Positions 35,854 to 44,635 of a DNA stretch of 64,000 nt are shown here, one piece after another. This DNA is from Chitinophagaceae bacterium (GTDB taxonomy: Bacteria > Bacteroidota > Bacteroidia > Chitinophagales > Chitinophagaceae). The translations under genes were made by a program, and so were the position numbers. The stretch is from NCBI GenBank assembly GCA_024508725.1, contig JANINS010000003.1, positions 806,001-870,000 on the forward strand, given 5' to 3'. The notes under the pieces are model-generated. The model was not told where the DNA came from and did no database searches. It saw only the letters and a program-made list of their open reading frames with translations. Each line of letters opens with the position of its first letter. Position 1 is the stretch's first letter.

Positions 35854-37491
35854 ATGTTAGAGATCACAAAAGTTACACTGGAAAACGAGATGGACCTGGT
35901 AATTGCTCACCGGCGTACCATGAAACTTGCAGAACATGCAGGTTTATCCATCTCGGCTCAAACAACATTTGCTACCGCTGTGTCTGAAGTTGCGAGAACT
36001 TCGATTGACAGTGGTAAAAACGGATGCCTTGTACTAGGCATATCAAAAGATCTTAAAAAAGAACGCTATCTCATTGCTTCTATAAAAAATGAAAGGCAGA
36101 ACAGTATTAAGAAAAGCCCGGGTATTGCCTATGCAAAAAGGCTGGTCAATAAATTCAATATCCTGGAAACGGATAATGATACTACGGTACAGCTTTATTT
36201 GTTATTACCTGCTAACATTACTATTGAGAACAATAAAATAGAACATTGGAAAGCGCTGTTTTCAGAAGAAGGAGCACTATCACCTTACGAAGAGATCAAA
36301 AGAAAGAATAACCAGTTAAAAGAACTTGCCGAAAAATTACAGGAAAGCGAAAACCAGTATAAAACGCTTACCAATACGCTGCCCATCATGATATTCAAGC
36401 TAGACACGAACGGCAGCCTGAAGTTTACCAATGAATGGATGAGCCACTACCTCGGCACCCACAGCATAACAGATCTGCAGGAACGTTGGCAGGAATATAT
36501 TCATACAGAAGACCGTGCTTCTTTTTCGATCATCTCCAATCAAAAGATCACGCATTCTACTTCCACCATCCGTACGCAATGCAGGTTATTGCATGCTGCT
36601 ACAGGAGAATACGTGTGGCACCTTATCTCGGTCACGCCAAATAAAAATGTGCAGAACCACATCATCGAATGGACCGGCTATGCCGTAGACATACAGGCCC
36701 AAAAAGAATATGAAGCCACGCTACAGGATAATGAAGAGCTGAGGGAGATCCGCCACCAGCTCGAAGAAAATAAGCTGGCACTGGAAGAAAACATTACAGA
36801 ACTAAACCGAAGCAACGAAGAATTGCAGCAATTTGCCTTTGTTGCATCACACGACCTGCAGGAGCCCGTACGCAAAGTGGCTTACTATGCAGACATGCTG
36901 TTGAACAAGTATGGAGAATCTTTGGATAAAAAAGGTAAAGGCTATCTCGATTCATTATTTCTTGCGTCTGTAAGGATGAGAAACCTGATCAACGATGTGC
37001 TCTCCTATTCGCAGGTAAATACAAAAACAGCCCGGTTTGAACAGGTAGACCTGAACCTTATCCTGCAACAGGTACTCAACGACCATGAAGTTCGCATCAG
37101 AGAAAAACAGGCGAAAGTGCAGGTGCCGCAACTTCCATTCATATATGCCGATCGATCAATGATGTCGCAACTGTTCTCTAACCTTATCGGCAATGCACTC
37201 AAATACTCGAAGCCTGACGTAGCACCCGAAATAGTGATCACATCTGTAAATACCAACACAGATATACAGATCAGCATCCAGGATAACGGTGTTGGTTTCG
37301 ATAATAAATATGCCGACGGCATGTTCAAACTCTTCCAGCGATTGCATTCGAAAGATGAATATGCAGGTACCGGTGTAGGATTGGCCCTTTGCAGGCGTAT
37401 CGTTGACCTGCACCATGGTAACATTACTGCGATGGGCAAGCCCGATGCAGGCAGTACATTCATTATTACTTTACCTCTTTCACAAAATTGA
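35854..37491 (+). CDS. Histidine kinase with RsbT-like N-domain and PAS domain
   Basis: 545 aa. Residues 1-130 resemble a degenerate GHKL/RsbT-like domain (SAQTTFATAVSEVARTSIDSGKNG aligned to an N-box, SPGIAYAKRLVN to the G2 region; the DxGxG box is lost). A coiled coil (148-170), PAS/PAC (172-290), a second coiled coil (290-330), DHp with H333 (FVASHDLQEPVRKV) and an intact HATPase (LIGNALKYSKPD, DNGVGFD, GTGVGLALC) follow. It is soluble. The N-domain suggests the kinase is switched by the stressosome proteins encoded upstream. Confidence 0.9.
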   Translation: MLEITKVTLENEMDLVIAHRRTMKLAEHAGLSISAQTTFATAVSEVARTSIDSGKNGCLVLGISKDLKKERYLIASIKNERQNSIKKSPGIAYAKRLVNKFNILETDNDTTVQLYLLLPANITIENNKIEHWKALFSEEGALSPYEEIKRKNNQLKELAEKLQESENQYKTLTNTLPIMIFKLDTNGSLKFTNEWMSHYLGTHSITDLQERWQEYIHTEDRASFSIISNQKITHSTSTIRTQCRLLHAATGEYVWHLISVTPNKNVQNHIIEWTGYAVDIQAQKEYEATLQDNEELREIRHQLEENKLALEENITELNRSNEELQQFAFVASHDLQEPVRKVAYYADMLLNKYGESLDKKGKGYLDSLFLASVRMRNLINDVLSYSQVNTKTARFEQVDLNLILQQVLNDHEVRIREKQAKVQVPQLPFIYADRSMMSQLFSNLIGNALKYSKPDVAPEIVITSVNTNTDIQISIQDNGVGFDNKYADGMFKLFQRLHSKDEYAGTGVGLALCRRIVDLHHGNITAMGKPDAGSTFIITLPLSQN

Positions 37492-37493
37492 CG

Positions 37494-37913
37494 ATGGAAA
37501 AAAAACACCTCATATTATTAGCAGACGATGACCGTGAGGATATAGAATTATTATTAGATGTACTGGAAGATATAGACGTGAGCCGCCATGCTGTTGCCAC
37601 CGCTGTAAATGGTGTGGATGCATTGAACAAACTGAACCAGTATACCGATGAAGAAATGCCCTGCCTGGTGATCTTAGACCTGAACATGCCCATGATGGGT
37701 GGTACTGAGACCTTGCGGCAGATAAAAGCAAATGAACGATTGCAAAAGCTGCAGGTGGTGATCTACTCTACTTCAGAAAACCCGCATGAAAAAGAACTAT
37801 GCACAAAGCTTGGTGCACTCGACTATGTTACCAAACCCGTATTGTACGAGCAATCAATAAAAGTGGCAAAATTCTTTAAGCAGGTTTGTGACAATGTTGC
37901 TGCAGAAAGATGA
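37494..37913 (+). CDS. Single-domain response regulator of the stressosome unit
   Basis: 139 aa receiver domain: acidic pocket DDD at 11-13, phospho-acceptor D62 (LVILDLNMPMMGG), switch Thr/Ser in YSTSEN and Lys in VTKPV. ATG at 37494 is used; a TTG six bases earlier is also in frame. It starts two bases after the kinase stop, so it is the likely phosphate acceptor. There is no DNA-binding output; phosphate or a protein contact must carry the signal further. Confidence 0.93.
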   Translation: MEKKHLILLADDDREDIELLLDVLEDIDVSRHAVATAVNGVDALNKLNQYTDEEMPCLVILDLNMPMMGGTETLRQIKANERLQKLQVVIYSTSENPHEKELCTKLGALDYVTKPVLYEQSIKVAKFFKQVCDNVAAER

Positions 37914-37967
37914 TACATCTGTATACGGCCCGGATCGCTTCAAAGAAATGTTTAATGACAAGCACAC

Positions 37968-38975
37968 CTACTTCTTTCTTAACCACTCCTTTGCCGCCTG
38001 AACTACATTGTCTTCGCTTAGATTGCTGAACATATTGTTAGCAGCAACAAACTTTTGCGGCAATACATAATTGGATAACCGCTGCTTTTTCTTATTAGCC
38101 AAAGAAGCAACGGTTATAAGGAAATAGGCATTATCATTATCGAATACAAAACCGTTGGTGGTATTAGCCAGCCCTGCAGTAGCATCTCCAAAAATACGTG
38201 TACACTTCCTGGTAGAAAGAAACACAGCCGAGATCTCTCCTGAGCTTGCAGTACCTGCACCGATCAATACGGCAACTTTTGCTTTGGTAAAACCGCTGAT
38301 CTTATTCTTGACCGTTGCCTGTACTTTATCATCTACCAGGAATTCCCCATTCCTGAATGAAGAAGGCTCGAATGCAACACCTGAACGGTCCATGTAATAC
38401 CCTACAATACCATCTTTAAAAAAAGCACCCAGGCCTGCCATCATGGGCCGTATGTTGCCACCCACATTCAGCCGCAGGTCAATGATCCAGCTCTTAGGCT
38501 TTTGTGCTGCCAGCTTTGCCACACCATCGTATATCCAGTTAGCATACTGGTTGATCACTTCCTGTTTGGATCCGGTTAATGTAGGTATGCTGATGTAGGC
38601 AATATCCTCCATCATAAATGTTTTGATGCGGGCACCCCTCGCCCATTCTGCTTTAAGCGAATCATCCTGCCGCTTCAATAATGCACTATCTGTGAGCCTG
38701 AAGCTACTGTCTCCCATGTAATACGCTGCATGGTGATCTCCCAGTTCGGTGAAGGCAAGGGTGAGTGCAGTGAACGTTTCGGCTTTGGTTGTAGCGTGAG
38801 CGGCAGCTTTGTACACCTTTTCACGCAAGGCCGGCCAGTTAACCTTACCACTATACAGGGAATTTGCTTCCAGGATCAATAATGCAGTATCGATATGCTT
38901 CTTTAAAGAATCTGCGGGTTGCGAATAACCATGCAATGAGAATACCATTAACAATAGGAGAAGGCCTGTCTTCAT
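37968..38975 (-). CDS. Exported S41-family (C-terminal processing type) peptidase
   Basis: 335 aa. A signal peptide (MKTGLLLLLMVFSLHGYSQ), a helical N-domain and the S41 core: WIIDLRLNVGGNIRPM (substrate-binding strand) and LIGAGTASSGE with the nucleophile Ser. No PDZ domain is evident, so it belongs to the shorter tail-specific protease-like group of Bacteroidota. It likely works in the periplasm. Single gene, convergent with the stressosome unit. Confidence 0.85.
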   Translation of the reverse strand: MKTGLLLLLMVFSLHGYSQPADSLKKHIDTALLILEANSLYSGKVNWPALREKVYKAAAHATTKAETFTALTLAFTELGDHHAAYYMGDSSFRLTDSALLKRQDDSLKAEWARGARIKTFMMEDIAYISIPTLTGSKQEVINQYANWIYDGVAKLAAQKPKSWIIDLRLNVGGNIRPMMAGLGAFFKDGIVGYYMDRSGVAFEPSSFRNGEFLVDDKVQATVKNKISGFTKAKVAVLIGAGTASSGEISAVFLSTRKCTRIFGDATAGLANTTNGFVFDNDNAYFLITVASLANKKKQRLSNYVLPQKFVAANNMFSNLSEDNVVQAAKEWLRKK

Positions 38976-39076
38976 TCAACAAAAATCATTAAAAAAGGGC
39001 TGCAGCAGAAAGAAACCTGGCCTTAATTCTTATGAACGCAAAGTTAATATCATACACGTTCAGCAAACCTATGCCT

Positions 39077-39451
39077 TTACTTACTGATCATTGGCAAATA
39101 CTTCCTGCTGTTCACAACGATCACCGCAACATTGATCGCAAACAATACCAATGGCATCAGCAGCGTGGCCGGGGCATGTACCAGGTGATGAACGATGATG
39201 CCCGTCATTAAAGGCAATAATACAATAGCGCCCAGTGCTCTTGTTCGTGGCAATACCAGTAGTAAACCGCCGGCGATCTCTGTTATTGCCACCAGTGGCA
39301 ACACCCAGCCCAGCGTTAAAAAAGCGGAGAATATTTTCATCTCTTCAGGTGTAGGCGCCGGCATCGGTAGAAATGGCACCAGCTTATTCAGTCCAAATAC
39401 GATCATCAGTAAACCCAGTACTACTGCAGCGATCGATACAATTTTTTTCAT
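39077..39451 (-). CDS. DoxX-like four-TM membrane protein
   Basis: About 124 aa from the ATG at 39451 (a second ATG lies two codons upstream; the longest frame starts with TTG). Four hydrophobic helices; VLGLLMIVFGLNKLVPFLP and EIAGGLLLVLPRTRALGAIVL are DoxX-like. Divergent from the HxlR regulator gene across a 100-base region with a strong palindrome, so it is the probable target of that regulator. Confidence 0.8.
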   Translation of the reverse strand: MKKIVSIAAVVLGLLMIVFGLNKLVPFLPMPAPTPEEMKIFSAFLTLGWVLPLVAITEIAGGLLLVLPRTRALGAIVLLPLMTGIIVHHLVHAPATLLMPLVLFAINVAVIVVNSRKYLPMISK

Positions 39452-39510
39452 GTTCATTTGTTTAAACAGCAAAACTATTTACCTTTACTATCTATAGGTA
39501 ACCAGTATAC

Positions 39511-39532
39511 AAAAGGTAAGTAGTTACCTTTT
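39511..39532. promoter_or_regulatory. Palindromic operator between doxX-like and hxlR-like genes
   Basis: AAAAGGTAA and TTACCTTTT form a perfect 9-bp inverted repeat around GTAG. Further GGTAA half-sites lie on both sides (GGTAAC near 39497, GGTAAG near 39533). Placed between divergent genes, it is a good HxlR-dimer binding site. Confidence 0.7.
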
Positions 39533-39551
39533 GGTAAGTAACAATTATAAT

Positions 39552-39926
39552 ATGGAGACAACAGACATTACAACACATCAATGCAAAGCCAGCCTGAACG
39601 CCATCGGCGATGCCTTATATGCCATCGGAGGCAAGTGGAAGTTGCCGATCATCGTAGCCATGAAACATGGTCCTGCCCGTTTTAACGAACTGCAGCGCAC
39701 CATAGAAGGCATCTCACCCAAAGTACTTTCTGCAGAGTTAAAAGATATGGAGCTGAATGGCTTTGTGAAACGGCAGGTGTATTCTGCCACACCGGTCATC
39801 ATCGAATACGAACTCACCGATTATAGCCTAACGCTGGAGCCTGTACTCGATGCGCTGGTACAATGGGGTACCATGCACCGGCGTAAGATCCGCCAGGGCA
39901 TGAAGAAAAAAGAAGCGGCAGGCTAA
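39552..39926 (+). CDS. HxlR family winged-helix regulator
   Basis: ATG at 39552 gives 124 aa; the longer TTG frame would run through the operator. The HxlR features are complete: the N-terminal Cys C11 in HQCKASL, IGGKWKLPIIVAMKHGPARFNELQRTIEGISPKVLS (helix-turn-helix) and a wing ending VYSATPVIIEYELT. Members of this family sense electrophiles or oxidants, often through that Cys. Likely represses itself and the divergent DoxX-like gene. Confidence 0.93.
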   Translation: METTDITTHQCKASLNAIGDALYAIGGKWKLPIIVAMKHGPARFNELQRTIEGISPKVLSAELKDMELNGFVKRQVYSATPVIIEYELTDYSLTLEPVLDALVQWGTMHRRKIRQGMKKKEAAG

Positions 39927-40167
39927 CCGATCATTTATTATAGAATAATGAGAACGTCAGCCACCAGGCGTTTCGTTCTTTAGAAGAACTTTCCTTAGAT
40001 ATAAATAACCCATTTCTTTAGATGTATACTGCAAAAAGATAAGCTTATTTCTTTCAGGTTTGAATGGTATAGATTTTAATTATGTCGGTATATGTTCAAC
40101 GACAAGGATTCCTACAGGATGAGATTGGAATTGGCAATGCTGGTTATGATCTCAATCACAACAGACA

Positions 40168-40175
40168 TAGGTTTG
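40168..40175 (+). promoter_or_regulatory. Candidate -7 box for the Cys-rich operon
   Basis: TAGGTTTG (TAnnTTTG) lies 20 bases before the GTG proposed as start of the first gene. It supports the shorter gene model for 40196-40570. Confidence 0.4.
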
Positions 40176-40195
40176 TAACCTATCTTCGCATTACA

Positions 40196-40570
40196 GTGGC
40201 GAAAAATCTAACTGTTATACTATTTTTATTGGCATTTGCAGCCCACTCTTTTAACCGGGCTGTGATCATGTTAGACTATCGGCTTAATACTGCGGCATAC
40301 GCCAAAAATTGTGAGAACAAAGCAAAGCCGGTAATGAAATGCCACGGAAAATGCCAGTTAGCAAAACAGGTCAAAGCCGAAGAAAAAAAAGACCAGCAAA
40401 ACCCTGAGCGAAAGCTCGAGAACAAGAACGAGGTTACTTCGTCAAGATCTTTTTTTGCTAGCTATACTGTATTTTTTATAGCTTCCGCTGATTGCTTTAA
40501 CCATTATTCCATCGCTGCACTTCCCGCTACTCAGGCACAGGATATCTTCCATCCACCTGCATTTGTGTGA
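40196..40570 (+). CDS. Small exported CX9CX3C protein, probable metal-handling
   Basis: The frame opens at ATG 40082, but a GTG at 40196 gives a compact 124-aa protein with an immediate signal/anchor helix (NLTVILFLLAFAAHSF), and a -7 box lies in the excluded part; the start is therefore a judgement. After the helix comes KNCENKAKPVMKCHGKC (C39, C49, C53), then a charged Lys/Glu-rich stretch and a hydrophobic C-terminal segment. Similar small Cys proteins precede TonB receptors in Bacteroidota. Metal binding is inferred from the Cys/His/Met content. Confidence 0.7.
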   Translation: MAKNLTVILFLLAFAAHSFNRAVIMLDYRLNTAAYAKNCENKAKPVMKCHGKCQLAKQVKAEEKKDQQNPERKLENKNEVTSSRSFFASYTVFFIASADCFNHYSIAALPATQAQDIFHPPAFV

Positions 40571-40618
40571 TTTATTGTTCTGGCATACGCCAATTCTTAT
40601 TCACACAAACAAAACAAC

Positions 40619-42970
40619 ATGTCACTGTTATACAAGATGATAACCGGTGCATTGCTATTATCGTTATACACGGCAAGCCATGCACAGGATTTAAAACCTT
40701 TTAAAGGAAAGATCGTTGATTCTTTAACGTTAGAGCCAATTGCAGGTGCCACCATTCACTGTACGATGAAAGAATGCAATTGCGGCTGCACCTCAGATGC
40801 GAATGGCGGGTTCCACATCAACTGCTCCTGTAATAACGCCTGTACTACGTTTGTTGTCCGTTCGGTAGGTTATCAAACAGTAAAATTCAACACTTCTGAT
40901 GCCACAGTCATTTATTTAAGGCAAACAACTTCCTACCTGGAAAATATAGTTATTACTGCCAATCGGGGAGAATCTGCCAAACGTTCAGAAACACCTGTGG
41001 CTATCGCCAGTGTTAATGCAAAAACGATACAGGAAACCAAAGCCACAACGGCTGATCAATTGCTCAATAAGGTCAGCGGGGTTAATATGGTGAGCCTTGG
41101 CAATGAGCAACATCAGATGAGCATCCGTCAACCCATCACTACCAGGAGCTTGTTTCTGTATCTTGAAGATGGCATACCCGTAAGAACTTCAGGACTCTTT
41201 AACCATAACGCCATTTTAGAAATGAACATGGCAGCCGTTAAAATCATCGAAGTGATTAAAGGTCCCTCCTCGTCGTTATATGGCAGCGAAGCAATTGGTG
41301 GTGTAGTAAATTTTATTACCGCTGCACCCGCAGCCCTGCCTGTTCTTAAATTATCGCTGCAAGGGAACAACATAGGGTACAAAAGAGTAGACTTTATTAG
41401 TAGTCTTTCACACAATAAATGGGGGTTCTCTTTAAGCGGTTACCATGCTCAGAGAAGAAACGGCTTTATTGAATACAGCGATTTCAATAAAGGAACTATC
41501 ACCGCAAGGGCTGATTACAGGTTCTCTGGTAAAACTCAATTATCCAATAGCATTTCCTGGTTCAATTATTACAGCGATATGAGCGGTAGTATTGATAGTA
41601 TAATGTTTGCTTCAAAGGTTTTCCAGAATCTTCAAACATTTACCTATCGTAAGGTGAACGGTATACGCTACCACTCTACGCTGTCACATAACTGGACCAA
41701 TCAAAGCAGGTCAACAGTTACCGTACTCTATCGTGATAATCTCATCGGGCAAAACCCTGCCTACCGGGTAAAAGATGATTACCGCAGAGTCGGGTCAGTG
41801 TTTATCGGTAAGAAAGACCTGGCGCATGGCGAGATCAACGAAAGTGTTTTCAAATCTTACGCTGTAATGGCCCAGCACAGGCAAGAGCTTAAATGGAAGC
41901 GGGCTGCATTTATTACGGGCATATCTATGGACCTCAGCCCTTCAGGTTACGATGCAAGGTATCTACGCATCAAAAAAGACACGATCTCCCGGAAATATGT
42001 AAGTTATCAAAATACTGATAGTAGTTTAACCGATTACTCCACCAGGTTGAACAACTATGCAGCTTTCATGCATTTTGAATTTTACCCGTTCAAAAAAATG
42101 AAAATAGTTGCATCACTGCGTTATGATTATTTCCATTACGTATTTGATAACAACCTGCAACCTTCGGCTTTCAGTGGGTCTTCCGATACGCTAAGCAGTT
42201 TTAAGAGACTCAGCCCTAAGATCGGGTTCACTTACAACTTCTCTTCGCAGGCTGGGCTGTATGCCAACTACAGTGAAGGTTTTGTTCCGCCCCAGGTTAC
42301 CGAGCTTTACACCGGTGTTAAAGTTCCTGATCTCAATGCTTCGGTTTTTTACAACTATGAAATGGGTGGATGGCTGGCATTGTTTAAAAACAAACTATAT
42401 GCAGATGTAAGTATCTACCATTTGCAGGGTACCAACGAGATCATTTCTGTTAAGCTTGATGATGGCTCTTTTGCCAATCAGAATGCAGGTAAAACGCTGC
42501 ATCGTGGTATTGAATTAGGGTTGAATATTCTACCGCTGAAGGATATATCTTTCAGGATAAGTGGTGCCTGCAGCCAACACAAGTTTGTACAGTTCGTTGA
42601 AAAAGGAATCAGTTACAATGGTAATGAAATGAACAATGCACCACGGTATATCTATAATACAGAGCTATGGTTTAAGCCGTCTTGTATGCGAGGTTGGAGA
42701 CTCGGTGCCGAAATGCAGCATGTAGGAAAGTATTTCACTGACCCTCAAAACACCGCCACCTACAAAGGGTATAATGTACTTAACCTTAGAATAGGTTACC
42801 AGTTAAGAGGACTCGATATATGGCTGAATGTACTTAATGTAACAGATAACTATTACTCATACCTGACATCGAAAAGTTCATTTGGCTACAGTTACCAGTT
42901 GGCAGAACCCCGGAATTTCAACCTGGGGCTGGCATATGATTTTGCAAAATTTATCAAAACAAAAAAATGA
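40619..42970 (+). CDS. TonB-dependent receptor with Cys-rich N-terminal domain
   Basis: 783 aa. Signal peptide (cleavage near SHAQ), carboxypeptidase-regulatory-like domain (25-105), plug (115-230; TTADQLLNKVSGVNMV, GPSSSLYGSEAIGGVVNF) and a 22-strand-type barrel ending in a Phe-containing strand. The regulatory domain is peculiar: seven Cys at 48, 53, 55, 57, 69, 71 and 75 (CTMKECNCGC, CSCNNAC), unlike the Cys-poor domains of the other barrel proteins here. The barrel resembles siderophore/cobalamin/heavy-metal receptors. Starts 48 bases after the small Cys gene and overlaps the next gene by 4 bases. Confidence 0.9.
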   Translation: MSLLYKMITGALLLSLYTASHAQDLKPFKGKIVDSLTLEPIAGATIHCTMKECNCGCTSDANGGFHINCSCNNACTTFVVRSVGYQTVKFNTSDATVIYLRQTTSYLENIVITANRGESAKRSETPVAIASVNAKTIQETKATTADQLLNKVSGVNMVSLGNEQHQMSIRQPITTRSLFLYLEDGIPVRTSGLFNHNAILEMNMAAVKIIEVIKGPSSSLYGSEAIGGVVNFITAAPAALPVLKLSLQGNNIGYKRVDFISSLSHNKWGFSLSGYHAQRRNGFIEYSDFNKGTITARADYRFSGKTQLSNSISWFNYYSDMSGSIDSIMFASKVFQNLQTFTYRKVNGIRYHSTLSHNWTNQSRSTVTVLYRDNLIGQNPAYRVKDDYRRVGSVFIGKKDLAHGEINESVFKSYAVMAQHRQELKWKRAAFITGISMDLSPSGYDARYLRIKKDTISRKYVSYQNTDSSLTDYSTRLNNYAAFMHFEFYPFKKMKIVASLRYDYFHYVFDNNLQPSAFSGSSDTLSSFKRLSPKIGFTYNFSSQAGLYANYSEGFVPPQVTELYTGVKVPDLNASVFYNYEMGGWLALFKNKLYADVSIYHLQGTNEIISVKLDDGSFANQNAGKTLHRGIELGLNILPLKDISFRISGACSQHKFVQFVEKGISYNGNEMNNAPRYIYNTELWFKPSCMRGWRLGAEMQHVGKYFTDPQNTATYKGYNVLNLRIGYQLRGLDIWLNVLNVTDNYYSYLTSKSSFGYSYQLAEPRNFNLGLAYDFAKFIKTKK

Positions 42971-44172
42971 GACTACTGATATTACTATTCCTGTCTGGCT
43001 TCGTTGCCTGCAGAAATGATGCATCCTCTTTTATCACTGCCGAACAAGCAATACAACCTGATTCCATTCCCGGTCAATGCCCTTATCTTACCAAAGACAA
43101 CAAAGGCAATGCTGTGCTTAGTTGGGTAAGAATGACAAGCGATAGTACCGCCCAATTTTGTTTTGCAGTAAGTACCGATAGAAAAACTTTCAGTCAGCCT
43201 GTGGCAATACCCGGGAGTGAAACCATAAAGCCGCATGGAGAGAATTTACCAAAGATCATATATAAACCATCCGGTGAGATCATTGCTTTGTGGGGAGCCG
43301 CCAGTGCCAGCAAAAAAAATAAATATTCCGGCTCGGTTTATTACTGCCAGTCGTTCGATGGAGGAAAAACCTGGAATGCCGCAAGGCCGCTGGTGAAGGA
43401 TACTGCAGGGTACGATCAACGGTATTATGATGTTGCTTTGTTACCAAACGGTGAGGCAGGTATTATCTGGCTCGATAACCGTAAAACCACCGGTAAAGAA
43501 GGCTCTGCCTTATTCTTTGCTACCACGCAGGATACGAGCGGCTTTGTAAACGAACGTCGTATCAGCGAACCTTGCTGCCAGTGCTGCAGAACAGACCTAT
43601 TCATCGATTCGAAACACAACATCCACATCCTGTTCCGTGCCATCCTGCAAGACAGTATTCGTGATATGGTGCATGCGGTATCAACCGATGGGGGTAATAC
43701 TTTCAGTGCACCAAAAAAGATCAGCAACGATAATTGGGTGCTCCGTGCCTGTCCACACACAGGGCCATCCATGACGGAAAATAAAGAAGGTATTCATTTC
43801 GCATGGTATACCGGTGGTGCCAACCAGGGTTCATGGTTCACCAGCTCTACAGATAATGGTAATACATTTCAAGTACCCGATAGTGTTAGCAGCCTGGGAT
43901 CACATCCTCAACTTGCCACCTCGCCGGCAGGTGATATATTTATTGTGTGGGATGAATTTGGTGGCAATGGAAGCTCTAACAAAAGAATAGGTATACAACA
44001 ACGAAATGCCAGGGGAAAAGCGATAGCCCACAGGTTTCTAACAGGGGTGGATGTTAATGCAAGTTACCCGGTGCTTCTGCCCTTGTCTTCAATATCAACC
44101 TTAGTAGCTTATACTATCAAAAAAGGCGATCGCTCTTTTATTAATTACCAGTATCTAAAGATCAATGATTAA
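42967..44172 (+). CDS. Asp-box (BNR) beta-propeller lipoprotein with CCxCC motif
   Basis: 401 aa. A lipoprotein signal ends at GFVAC (C15). Three Asp-box motifs (SFDGGKTW about 129, STDGGNTF about 239, STDNGNTF later) mark a sialidase-like propeller, but the sialidase Arg triad and FRIP motif are not seen. Special features are CCQCC at 203-207 and RACPHTG at 261-266, both Cys-rich and likely metal ligands. ATG overlaps the receptor stop (ATGA), so it is co-translated with the receptor. Probably a surface or periplasmic metal-binding partner rather than a glycosidase. Confidence 0.82.
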   Translation: MRLLILLFLSGFVACRNDASSFITAEQAIQPDSIPGQCPYLTKDNKGNAVLSWVRMTSDSTAQFCFAVSTDRKTFSQPVAIPGSETIKPHGENLPKIIYKPSGEIIALWGAASASKKNKYSGSVYYCQSFDGGKTWNAARPLVKDTAGYDQRYYDVALLPNGEAGIIWLDNRKTTGKEGSALFFATTQDTSGFVNERRISEPCCQCCRTDLFIDSKHNIHILFRAILQDSIRDMVHAVSTDGGNTFSAPKKISNDNWVLRACPHTGPSMTENKEGIHFAWYTGGANQGSWFTSSTDNGNTFQVPDSVSSLGSHPQLATSPAGDIFIVWDEFGGNGSSNKRIGIQQRNARGKAIAHRFLTGVDVNASYPVLLPLSSISTLVAYTIKKGDRSFINYQYLKIND

Positions 44173-44208
44173 TATTTGATCTTAATACAATAGAAAAACT
44201 TCTAACCC

Positions 44209-44232
44209 GGGAGCCGTATATGGCTCCTTTTT
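44209..44232 (+). terminator. Rho-independent terminator of the Cys-rich operon
   Basis: GGAGCC / GGCTCC with a 6-base loop and TTTTT directly after, 37 bases past the lipoprotein stop. Confidence 0.88.
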
Positions 44233-44365
44233 GTTACACCCACCGCTGTCTTTGATGTTAATTGAGCATCACTACCAGGGCCATAGTGAAATCTACCACG
44301 AAACAGGTATTTTCAAAGAAGGCAAATTGTGTTTTAGAACAACTCTATATTCGCTGTTTATTTGA

Positions 44366-44548
44366 TTGCTGCCAGGTCAAATTACGAGCGAGTTAACGAG
44401 ACTTACCTATCTGCGGAAACATCATACAACACTTCTCAAACTTTTCTTCTCAGAGATACAAAAAGGAAAACCATTGCCTGAACTTTCCGAATTAAGACAA
44501 CTGATAGATAACGTGCAGCTCGAAATTGCCGAATTGGAAAAGAACTGA
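44366..44548 (+). CDS. Possible small helical protein, about 60 aa
   Basis: The frame begins with TTG; no ATG is available near the start, so the call is weak. The product is a charged helical hairpin (LTRLTYLRKHHTTLLKLF, then LSELRQLIDNVQLEIAELEK) with a GKPLPE turn, similar in layout to the 61-aa protein at 32294-32479. No TM or signal segment. Confidence 0.4.
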   Translation: MLPGQITSELTRLTYLRKHHTTLLKLFFSEIQKGKPLPELSELRQLIDNVQLEIAELEKN

Positions 44549-44635
44549 ACATCAGTACGGGTGATGATGTAACCCAGGCGCCGTAAATGCATATGGGTGC
44601 TTACAGCTAAGAGCAAAATACGCTAATATTGAAGC

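Noticed and set aside
42967-44172. Reading the Asp-box lipoprotein as a sialidase
   Set aside because: Asp boxes are present, but the Arg triad and FRIP motif of sialidases were not seen; the Cys motifs and operon point elsewhere.
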